Assembly (NCBI GenBank): GCA_002455955.1
Contig: DKLZ01000036.1
Location: 1 to 10,840 of the forward strand
Length of the DNA stretch: 10,840 nt
Direction: 5' to 3'
Origin: Dehalococcoidia bacterium UBA6627
GTDB lineage: Bacteria > Chloroflexota > Dehalococcoidia > UBA2979
Every line of letters starts with the position of its first letter. Position 1 is the stretch's first letter. Below, piece by piece: positions 1 to 5,761 of this stretch. Under the pieces are notes generated by a model. That model searched no databases. It was not told the DNA's origin and saw only the letters and a program-made list of their open reading frames with translations. Made by a program: the position numbers and the translations under genes.

Positions 1-176
1 ACCGCACCATTTCACCCTTACCAGCGCCTATCGGCCCCGGCGGTATCGTTTCTGTGGCACTTTCCGTCGGCTCACGCCGCCCGGCCGTTAACCGGCACTC
101 TGTCCGATGGAGTTCGGACTTTCCTCCCGCGTGCCGAAAAGCACACCGGCGACCATCCAGTCTCCTGACGAACTAT
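1..176 (-). ncRNA. rnpB: RNase P RNA, class A, 3' part cut by window edge
   Basis: This is the catalytic RNA of ribonuclease P, which removes the 5' leader of precursor tRNAs. Read on the minus strand it shows the conserved GAGGAAAGTCC block near the 5' end (about 117-127), preceded by a small stem-loop (GTGC-TTTTCG-GCAC). It continues through ACAGAGTGCCGG, GACGGAAAGTGCCACAGAAA and GGTAAGGGTGAAATGGTGCGGT, in the order typical of bacterial class A RNase P RNA. About 170 of the usual 350-400 bases are present, because the 3' half lies to the left of position 1. The 5' end near 176 is inferred from the distance to the conserved block and from a candidate promoter at 183-209. The gene is divergent from the fatty-acid/ribosome cluster. 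Identity is very secure; the exact 5' end is not. Confidence 0.96.
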
Positions 177-182
177 CGTACG

Positions 183-209
183 CTGATATTGGGATTTTCA
201 GATTGTTAA
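183..209 (-). promoter_or_regulatory. Candidate sigma70-type promoter of rnpB
   Basis: On the minus strand a TTAACA (-35-like, 209-204) is followed after 15 bases by TATCAG (-10-like, 188-183). The predicted start falls near 176, just upstream of the first RNase P RNA helix. The spacer is two bases shorter than ideal and the -10 matches consensus at four of six positions, so this is a plausible but unproven call. Confidence 0.35.
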
Positions 210-356
210 TCTCGGTTGATTCATCATTTAGATCCATCCATCACAATGAGATCTTCTGACGGCAACTCGATGAACATGAGCTCCACGTCGCTGTAGAGAG
301 TTCGAATGAAAGATCGATGCAATCATCACGAAATCAAGGGTAGGATGGAATTTTCC

Positions 357-361
357 GGAGG
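357..361 (+). promoter_or_regulatory. Ribosome binding site fixing the GTG start at 367
   Basis: GGAGG lies five bases before a GTG codon at 367. It supports GTG as the initiation codon of the DUF177/YceD protein. Confidence 0.7.
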
Positions 362-366
362 TCACC

Positions 367-900
367 GTGCAAGTAAACGTGGCAACTTTACTCCAAGAGC
401 GTGTTGGCAGCTCGCGTGAACTCGAGATCCATGGCGAGACTATAGCAGTGGAGAGTTTCGATTATCGACGATCGCTTAATGGTCACCTAAATCTACTCCG
501 AAGTGAACGAGGGGTTATCGCTCATCTAAGAGCACATTTCGATGTCGCCCTGGAGTGTGCCCGGTGCCTCGATCCTTTCGATGATAAGATCAATGTCGAA
601 TTTCACGAGGAATACATCCTAGGATCACCTCATCCAATTACGGGAGAACTGCCAGAACCTGCCGACGACGATCTCTTGATCGACGAGCATTGGCACCTCG
701 ACCTCAGTGAGGCGGTCCGGCAGTATGAACTATCGGCCGTACCGATGATTCCGCTATGCAAGCCTGATTGCCTTGGGTTTGTGGATGTAGTTCCGACTGA
801 ATCGTCACCATTGAAATCAGCGGATGACCGCTGGTCGAAACTCAGTGGACTTGCTATCCGTCTGCATGAGGAGGAATCAAATGGCGCTCCCGAAGCGTAG
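367..900 (+). CDS. DUF177/YceD family protein (23S rRNA accumulation protein homolog)
   Basis: The 177-residue product matches the DUF177/YceD family. Members are linked to accumulation of large-subunit rRNA and are nearly always encoded next to rpmF, as here. Seen in the sequence: a CARC motif at C64/C67 in the middle, a second cysteine pair in CKPDC at C131/C135 followed by LGF, an acidic stretch around 98-106, and a C-terminal DDRWSKLSGL segment (about 153-162) typical of the family's DPRW-L end. The four cysteines suggest a metal site, which is an inference. Translation starts at a GTG preceded by GGAGG. The 3' end overlaps the start of rpmF by 20 bases and carries that gene's ribosome binding site, so the two are probably translationally coupled. 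Family assignment is strong; the biochemical role in this organism is only known by analogy. Confidence 0.9.
   Translation: MQVNVATLLQERVGSSRELEIHGETIAVESFDYRRSLNGHLNLLRSERGVIAHLRAHFDVALECARCLDPFDDKINVEFHEEYILGSPHPITGELPEPADDDLLIDEHWHLDLSEAVRQYELSAVPMIPLCKPDCLGFVDVVPTESSPLKSADDRWSKLSGLAIRLHEEESNGAPEA
868..875 (+). promoter_or_regulatory. Ribosome binding site inside the YceD gene, for rpmF
   Basis: GAGGAGGA lies five bases before the ATG at 881 and within the last codons of the upstream gene. It selects the start at 881 over longer in-frame starts upstream (for example the ATG at 866) and suggests translational coupling. Confidence 0.75.
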
Positions 901-1081
901 GACACCCAAATCGAAGCGTAATTCAAGGCGCAGTCATCACAGAGCTGACGTACCGCAACTGGTCCGTGATAATGCGACCGGTGGATGGAAAGTAAACCAT
1001 ACCGCTGGTGGTGAACGTGATCGGAAGGGACGCCCTATCGAAGAAGAAATGGATATCAATATCCCGGCAGAAGGAACCTAA
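881..1081 (+). CDS. rpmF: 50S ribosomal protein L32, cysteine-free form with altered C-terminal tail
   Basis: The 66-residue product is large-subunit ribosomal protein bL32. The N-terminus MALPKRRTPKSKRNSRRSHH is the classic L32 signature, and position directly after a DUF177/YceD gene is the standard neighbourhood. The start at 881 has a strong GAGGAGGA ribosome binding site and leaves out 19 upstream in-frame residues that do not look like L32. The second half is unusual. Where many L32 proteins carry two C-x2-C pairs that bind zinc, this one has no cysteine; residues about 29-45 (DNATGGWKVNHTAGGER) align instead with the zinc-free form seen in enterobacteria. The usual GYYRGR segment is replaced by GERDRKGRPI, and an acidic tail of about 15 residues follows. 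The protein is slightly longer than the usual 55-60 residues. No frameshift is evident. Confidence 0.9.
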   Translation: MALPKRRTPKSKRNSRRSHHRADVPQLVRDNATGGWKVNHTAGGERDRKGRPIEEEMDINIPAEGT

Positions 1082-1128
1082 CAGCGACGACATTGCGTTA
1101 ACCACACTCCAAAGATTGAGGCTGATTC

Positions 1129-2097
1129 ATGGTTGATCTTCCGATCGAAGAACTACCGGTCGATCCGACTGTAGCTTGGGTATTTCCCGGACAGGGTGCG
1201 CAGCACGTTGGAATGGGTGCTGACCTCATAGATATTTCAGACGATGCTCGCTCAGTTTTTTCGCAAGCCGATAGCGCCCTAAATATGCCGATATCGAATC
1301 TATGCTTTGAAGGCCCAGAAGAAGAACTGTCACGCACGATCAACACACAACCTGCAATTGTGACGCATTCAATTGCTGCTTTAGCTGCTGCACTCGAAAC
1401 AGGTTGGCTTTCCCGAAGGCCGAGCGTTGTCGCCGGTCATTCGCTTGGCGAGTATGCAGCTCTCATCGTCGCTGGTGCGATCGGTTTCAACGACGGTCTA
1501 AATCTAGTCCGAACACGTGGTGACCTCATGCAAAAAGCGTGCGATATAGAGCAGGGGAGCATGACTGCTGTTCTCGGACTCGATGAAGAAACGATCATCC
1601 CAATCAGCAAAGAGCACGGTGTATCAATTTGCAACGTTAATGCACCAGGAAACATCACCATTGGCGGCCCCACGGCATCGGTAGTGGCAGCCGCAGAAGC
1701 AGCAACCCAATCGGGCGCAACGAAGGTGGTGCCTTTGACTGTATCGGGTGCTTTTCACACACCTATGATGTTCACGGCCGCCGAAGGACTAGCTGAAATC
1801 TTGCAGGATGTCGAATTTCAGACGCCAACTACACCCATCATTTCGAACGTTACAGCCAAACCAATCGATAATCCGTCTAACTTCAATGATGAATTAGTCA
1901 AACAGGTAACGAGCGCGGTCCGATGGGCTGACTCTATAGAAGAAATGCAAAAAGCAGGCATCACGACGCTAATCGAATTCGGACCAGGACGTGTCCTAAG
2001 CGGACTTACACGTCGAATCAATCGTGAATTGATAACCATGAATATCGGAGCTGCCAGCGATCTCAAGAATGATACTGCTGAAGAGAGCAGAAAATGA
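1129..2097 (+). CDS. fabD: Malonyl-CoA:ACP transacylase
   Basis: This 322-residue protein transfers malonyl groups from CoA to acyl carrier protein, supplying the extender unit for type II fatty-acid synthesis in the cytoplasm. Visible motifs are the N-terminal FPGQGAQ (19-25), the nucleophile elbow GHSLGEYAA with Ser105, Arg130 in VRTRGDLM, the NVNAPGNITIGG segment (169-180), catalytic His210 in GAFHTPMM, and EFGPGRVLSGL (283-293). Length is normal for FabD. The ATG at 1129 has a weak GAGG seven bases upstream, and the 13 or so residues before the first conserved strand are acceptable. Its stop overlaps the fabG start (ATGA), and the acpP whose product it charges lies in the same cluster. 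The usual plsX and fabH are missing between rpmF and fabD. Confidence 0.97.
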   Translation: MVDLPIEELPVDPTVAWVFPGQGAQHVGMGADLIDISDDARSVFSQADSALNMPISNLCFEGPEEELSRTINTQPAIVTHSIAALAAALETGWLSRRPSVVAGHSLGEYAALIVAGAIGFNDGLNLVRTRGDLMQKACDIEQGSMTAVLGLDEETIIPISKEHGVSICNVNAPGNITIGGPTASVVAAAEAATQSGATKVVPLTVSGAFHTPMMFTAAEGLAEILQDVEFQTPTTPIISNVTAKPIDNPSNFNDELVKQVTSAVRWADSIEEMQKAGITTLIEFGPGRVLSGLTRRINRELITMNIGAASDLKNDTAEESRK

Positions 2098-2864
2098 GCG
2101 ACACCCATAATGGATTGTTTTCACTTGCTGGACGGTCGGCAATAGTGACCGGCGGCGGTCGGGGTATCGGTCGTTCGATCGCAACTGAACTAGCACGAAC
2201 CGGCGCTAACTTAGTAATTACGTATCGCGAAAACTCTTCTCTAGCCGAAGCTGCCGCTAGAGAACTTCGTGCACTAGGAGCAGCATGCCAAACATGTAAA
2301 GCCGACGTCCGTGATGGTGGTGACATCGAACGAGCAGTGAATGAATGCCTGCAGGCTTTTGGTAGCGTCGACATCCTCGTTAACAACGCTGGGATGACAA
2401 ATGACAACCTATTAATGCGCCTCTCGGAGGAAGCGTGGGATGAGGTGCTAGACACCAATCTCCGTGGCACTTTTCTCGCAACGAAGGCAGTACTGCGACC
2501 GATGATTCGATCACGCTGGGGGCGGATTATCAACATAACTTCCGTAGTAGGCGTATCCGGTAATGCTGGACAAGCGAACTACACTGCCGCAAAGGCGGGG
2601 ATTATCGGTTTTACTCGCTCTGTTGCCCTCGAAGTGGCGTCGCGTGGTATCACAGTCAACGCAGTCGCTCCTGGCTTCGTACTAACCGACCTGACAGCTG
2701 GGCTCGCCGATGAACAGAAGGAGACGATTAAGGATCGCATACCAATGAAGCGTTATGGAGAAACGAACGAAATCTCCCCAATCGTCGCCTTCCTCGCATC
2801 CGACGCTGCCGCCTACATCACCGGTCAAACTGTGAACGTTGACGGTGGCCTCGTAATGTCATAA
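2094..2864 (+). CDS. fabG: 3-oxoacyl-ACP reductase
   Basis: This 256-residue short-chain dehydrogenase/reductase catalyses the NADPH-dependent reduction of 3-oxoacyl-ACP in fatty-acid elongation. The Rossmann motif TGGGRGIG lies at 19-26, NNAG at 97-100, and the catalytic triad is Ser150 (in NITSVVG), Tyr163 and Lys167 (YTAAK), with the Ser-Tyr-Lys spacing of E. coli FabG. The NAVAPGFVLTDLT segment (189-201) and the C-terminal ITGQTVNVDGG are also typical. It starts in a four-base overlap with the fabD stop, with a purine-rich AGAGAG shortly upstream. Position between fabD and acpP supports FabG rather than another member of the large dehydrogenase family. Confidence 0.96.
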   Translation: MSDTHNGLFSLAGRSAIVTGGGRGIGRSIATELARTGANLVITYRENSSLAEAAARELRALGAACQTCKADVRDGGDIERAVNECLQAFGSVDILVNNAGMTNDNLLMRLSEEAWDEVLDTNLRGTFLATKAVLRPMIRSRWGRIINITSVVGVSGNAGQANYTAAKAGIIGFTRSVALEVASRGITVNAVAPGFVLTDLTAGLADEQKETIKDRIPMKRYGETNEISPIVAFLASDAAAYITGQTVNVDGGLVMS

Positions 2865-2873
2865 CGCTATCGC

Positions 2874-3326
2874 ATGGCCTCAGATTCACGACGTAGATCA
2901 CGCATTCTAGCCTTTCAGGTTTTATTTGAATCTGAGCAGCATAATCAAGCGTCATCCCAATTCCTGGACCAACGTCTAAACAGTTCTCGGCTTAGTAAGA
3001 GCGCAAGCACCTTCAGTCGTGAACTAGTCGAAGGGACAATCGACGTACTCCCCAGAATTGATGAGGTGATCGCTCGTCACGCTCCGGCATTTCCTCTTGA
3101 GGAGATGTCTCCAGTTGATCGAAATGTACTTCGTCTTGCAATCTACGAAGTGCTCTTTGATAATCACCGCGCCCCGATTAGAGTTGCGATCAACGAGGCG
3201 GTGGAGATCGCCAAAGGGTACGGCTCTGAATCGTCAGGAAGATTCGTTAACGGAGTTCTTGGAGCTGTAGCGCTCGAGGTCGCCGAGCATAATGAATCGG
3301 CAAATCAAGAAAGTTCACCATCTTAA
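2874..3326 (+). CDS. nusB: Transcription antitermination factor NusB
   Basis: The 150-residue all-helical RNA-binding protein acts with NusE (S10) at boxA sites to prevent premature termination of rRNA transcription. Recognisable are the N-terminal RRRSRILAFQVLFESE helix (6-21) and the highly conserved SPVDRNVLRLAIYEVLF (79-95), followed by VAINEAVEIAK (104-114) and GRFVNGVLGAV (122-132). Length is normal. It begins nine bases after fabG, with no clear Shine-Dalgarno sequence, and is followed 36 bases later by acpP. NusB sitting between fabG and acpP ties it to the ribosomal protein and YceD genes at the head of the cluster. The last 15 residues are polar and probably disordered. Confidence 0.96.
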   Translation: MASDSRRRSRILAFQVLFESEQHNQASSQFLDQRLNSSRLSKSASTFSRELVEGTIDVLPRIDEVIARHAPAFPLEEMSPVDRNVLRLAIYEVLFDNHRAPIRVAINEAVEIAKGYGSESSGRFVNGVLGAVALEVAEHNESANQESSPS

Positions 3327-3350
3327 CAGTGGACGTGATTTGGTTACGGA

Positions 3351-3356
3351 AAGGGA
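3351..3356 (+). promoter_or_regulatory. Ribosome binding site of acpP
   Basis: AAGGGA lies six bases before the ATG at 3363. It fits the high translation expected of acyl carrier protein. Confidence 0.5.
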
Positions 3357-3362
3357 TCTAAA

Positions 3363-3617
3363 ATGGCAACTACATATGAGCGCATTCGTGGATTGATCGT
3401 CGAACAGCTTGGAGTCGACGAAGATGAGGTGACGCCAGGTGCGTCGTTCGTGGATGACTTAAACGCTGACTCTCTCGACCTCGTCGAACTGATCATGTCG
3501 ATGGAGGAAGAGTTTGGCCCTGACGTAGCTGGTTTGGAAATTTCCGACGAAGACGCCGAGAAAATCCAGTCAGTTCAAGATGCAGTCGATTATCTAAAAG
3601 ATGCAGGGGTCGATTAA
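3363..3617 (+). CDS. acpP: Acyl carrier protein
   Basis: The 84-residue acidic protein carries growing acyl chains on a 4'-phosphopantetheine arm attached to Ser37 in the DSLD motif (DLNADSLDLVELIMSMEEEF). It is the substrate of FabD and FabG encoded upstream. The N-terminus (ERIRGLIVEQLGV) and C-terminus (SDEDAEKIQSVQDAVDYL) follow the standard ACP pattern. Compared with E. coli ACP it has about five extra residues after the EEEF of helix II, giving GPDVAGLEISDEDAEKI, in the loop before helix III. The start is supported by AAGGGA six bases upstream. I see no convincing terminator in the 92 bases that follow before the Tat genes. Confidence 0.97.
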   Translation: MATTYERIRGLIVEQLGVDEDEVTPGASFVDDLNADSLDLVELIMSMEEEFGPDVAGLEISDEDAEKIQSVQDAVDYLKDAGVD

Positions 3618-3709
3618 ACATCTAGTAGCGACTTCATAATTAGGTATTCGCAGTATTTTCAGCGCTATGGCAACTCATTGCGCCGCCTGCTGCGTATCAT
3701 AAATAATCT

Positions 3710-4102
3710 ATGAGTCTGTTCGGTGTCGGAGCGGGCGAGGCAGCCCTTGTGCTTGTCCTGGCCATGATTGTGGTCGGGCCACAGCGCTTTCCAGAGATCG
3801 CACGCCAAGGCGGTCGCTGGTATCGCTTGGCGCGACAATATACCGACGAGGTAATGAAGGACGTACGCGCTGCTGTTCAAGACATCGAAGATGAGATCAA
3901 AGAGGAAACGAAAGACTTCGATGCAATCGAGGCAGATCTCCACGAAATACGTGATGATCTCGAGGATGTTCGTGAAGAACCAACATCTCACGATACGAAA
4001 TCTACTGATTTAGAAGAAAATCTTGCCTCTTCAGAAGAGACCCCAGCAGATAAAACAGCAGAAACCTCAATCCGGCCGTCTCGACGCACTGAAGACAGCT
4101 AG
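3710..4102 (+). CDS. tatB: Twin-arginine translocase TatA/TatB family subunit, TatB-like
   Basis: This 130-residue membrane protein is a small subunit of the Tat system, which exports folded proteins. It has a short N-terminal segment with Glu10 (GAGEAAL), one transmembrane helix (about 9-23), a VVGPQRFPEIAR hinge (21-32), an amphipathic helix (about 33-50) and a long, very charged coiled region (about 51-90), then a disordered acidic tail. The VVGPQR hinge followed by GGRWYRLARQ resembles E. coli TatB (LGPQRLP...GWIRALR) more than TatA, whose hinge is FGPKKLP. tatC follows after 12 bases, so the two form a unit. No Shine-Dalgarno sequence is visible before the ATG at 3710. If it is the only TatA-family gene in the genome, it may serve both roles. 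Confidence 0.9.
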   Translation: MSLFGVGAGEAALVLVLAMIVVGPQRFPEIARQGGRWYRLARQYTDEVMKDVRAAVQDIEDEIKEETKDFDAIEADLHEIRDDLEDVREEPTSHDTKSTDLEENLASSEETPADKTAETSIRPSRRTEDS

Positions 4103-4114
4103 CATGCAGATCAC

Positions 4115-4882
4115 ATGACGAGCACATCCGCTTCTCCTGAGACTGAATCCGAGTCACCCAGAACCGGCGGTGAGATGAGCTTGCTAGAGCATTTGCTCGA
4201 GCTACGCAGTCGAGTCACTTGGTCTGCTGCCGCAGTGCTCGTCGGTATGGTGCCCTTTTTCTACATCCCATTAGGTACGGAGACAATCGAGTTCCTTCTC
4301 GCACCAGCTGAAGACCAGAATCCAGACTTCAAAGTACAGGCTATTACGCCGATGGAGAACATCGTCACTTACTTTCGTGTTGCTCTCCTCGGAGGCATCT
4401 CACTTGGAATGCCTATGCTCGTGTATCAGGCACTTCGCTTCGTAACACCGGCTTTGACACCGCAAGAAAAGCGTTGGGTGCTCCCAGTCGTTATAGGCAC
4501 ATCTTTGTCTTTTGTACTTGGACTCGCGTTCGGATATTTAGTCGTGCTTCCGACAGCCTATGGCTTCTTATTCTCTTTCGGACGCACTTACGCAGAAATA
4601 GCACCGACTATCAGCAGTTATATGGATTTAACAACACGTCTCTTGCTAGTGATGGGTATCGTTTTCGAAACACCTCTGTTAATTATGGGCCTAGCAAAAT
4701 TCGGTGTCGTAAACGCTAAAAAACTTCGAGGTTGGTGGCGTTTTGCACTTATCGGCTCATTCGTTATCTCCGCTATAGCAACACCGACTCCTGATCCCAT
4801 AACGCAAACCCTTGTTGGAGGTCCGATATTCATCCTCTATCTGGTAGGTATTGGCCTAGCTTGGCTCGTAAAGCGTGAGTGA
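4115..4882 (+). CDS. tatC: Twin-arginine translocase subunit TatC
   Basis: The 255-residue polytopic membrane protein recognises twin-arginine signal peptides and forms the core of the Tat receptor. Visible are the HLLELRSR motif (26-33) before the first membrane helix, the ITPMENIVTYFRVALLGG region (77-94), the cytoplasmic RFVTPALTPQEKRWVLP segment (108-124), the conserved Glu185 in VFETP, and TPTPDPITQ (223-231) before the last helix. About six hydrophobic segments are present, as in other TatC proteins. The first 20 residues are polar; the ATG at 4175 (MSLLEHLLELR) is an alternative start, and neither has a clear ribosome binding site. I chose 4115 because it is close behind tatB. Confidence 0.97.
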   Translation: MTSTSASPETESESPRTGGEMSLLEHLLELRSRVTWSAAAVLVGMVPFFYIPLGTETIEFLLAPAEDQNPDFKVQAITPMENIVTYFRVALLGGISLGMPMLVYQALRFVTPALTPQEKRWVLPVVIGTSLSFVLGLAFGYLVVLPTAYGFLFSFGRTYAEIAPTISSYMDLTTRLLLVMGIVFETPLLIMGLAKFGVVNAKKLRGWWRFALIGSFVISAIATPTPDPITQTLVGGPIFILYLVGIGLAWLVKRE

Positions 4883-5026
4883 TGACGTCCGTAGCGCATT
4901 GGTATGAATTTGGTGTGAATGCTACGCTCGCGTCGCGAACTGCAATGACAGTCATCCTCAAGGCTGTCTTATGAACTCCCTACCACCTTGAAAGTGGAGC
5001 ATGACGTTTACGCCTCACCCTAGAAC

Positions 5027-5761
5027 GTGCCCGTTTTTATGAATACACCACCGCGCCTTAAGAAATCGGCGAATCCTCGAAACAATGACCATGTCTCCTC
5101 ACGCCCTGCAGTTCCTCAAACTCTTCAGCATCTATTCATGACAGACGAGCCACTAAAGCGCTTATACGAAACAATTGCAGACTGTCCAAATTGTGCGCTA
5201 GCAAAACAGCGTTCCCAAACTGTCCCTGGATCAGGGCCTGTGACCGCAAACTTGATGCTTGTCGGAGAAGCGCCCGGTCAGCGCGAAGATGAGTGGGGTT
5301 TGCCTTTTGTTGGACGCTCAGGTCAGTTCCTCGACAAGCTGCTAAGTGGTATCGGTCTAACCCGTGCCGATGTTTATGTCACCAATGTTGTAAAGTGTCG
5401 ACCTCCGAAAAACCGCGACCCGAAAGAACCTGAGATCGCCTCATGCAGCGACTTCCTCGATCAACAAATATCAGTGATAAACCCTGTAGTGATAGCAACA
5501 CTCGGACGATTCTCAATGGCACGTTGGTTCCCAGATGCACGAATAAGTCAAATTCATGGCCAAGTGAAGCGAATCGAGTGCCGTTATGTCGTCCCGATGT
5601 ATCATCCTGCAGCTGCCCTTCGAAATAATAATCTCCGTTCAGTAATGCATGACGACTTCGAAAAACTTCTACCACTACTAGAGAAACAATCAGCTTCTAA
5701 TCCTAGAGCTTCAGTGCCGCCTACCTCGAAGTCCGCACATCCTCGGAATTCTCCTCTATGA
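5027..5761 (+). CDS. Family 4 uracil-DNA glycosylase (iron-sulfur)
   Basis: This enzyme excises uracil from DNA, the first step of base-excision repair of deaminated cytosine. Motif 1 is GEAPGQREDEWGLPFVGRSG (80-99), the central block is YVTNVVKCRPPKNRDPKEPE (117-136), and motif 2 is MYHPAAALRN (191-200). Cys53, Cys56, Cys124 and Cys140 have the spacing of the [4Fe-4S] ligands in family 4 enzymes. Length is 244 residues from the GTG at 5027. The ATG at 5138 gives a shorter form with the first cysteine at residue 16, closer to family norms, because residues 1-37 are polar and unconserved-looking. No Shine-Dalgarno sequence distinguishes the two. The stop overlaps the RNase J start by four bases. 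The 144 bases upstream, after tatC, hold only a weak hairpin and no firm promoter. Confidence 0.94.
   Translation: MPVFMNTPPRLKKSANPRNNDHVSSRPAVPQTLQHLFMTDEPLKRLYETIADCPNCALAKQRSQTVPGSGPVTANLMLVGEAPGQREDEWGLPFVGRSGQFLDKLLSGIGLTRADVYVTNVVKCRPPKNRDPKEPEIASCSDFLDQQISVINPVVIATLGRFSMARWFPDARISQIHGQVKRIECRYVVPMYHPAAALRNNNLRSVMHDDFEKLLPLLEKQSASNPRASVPPTSKSAHPRNSPL

Noticed and set aside
2063..2536. Long open frame on the minus strand across the fabG start
   Set aside because: It is antisense to well-supported fabD and fabG, rich in Ser and Arg as expected of a shadow frame, and shows no family motif.
3665..3991. Minus-strand open frame of 108 codons opposite tatB
   Set aside because: Its apparent hydrophobicity mirrors the charged coil codons of tatB; no ribosome binding site and no recognisable motif.
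4948..4969. GACAG/CTGTC inverted repeat after tatC
   Set aside because: Only five pairs with a 12-base loop and no T-run; too weak to call a terminator or operator.
4980..4999. Hairpin in the tatC-glycosylase gap (CT-CCAC with GTGG-AG, seven-base loop, one bulge)
   Set aside because: Six pairs with a bulge and no following T-run, so it does not qualify as a terminator; likely chance.
5001..5042. Thirteen-codon open frame beginning ATGACG upstream of the glycosylase
   Set aside because: The purine-rich GTGGAG is only one base from the ATG, and nothing indicates a regulatory leader peptide.
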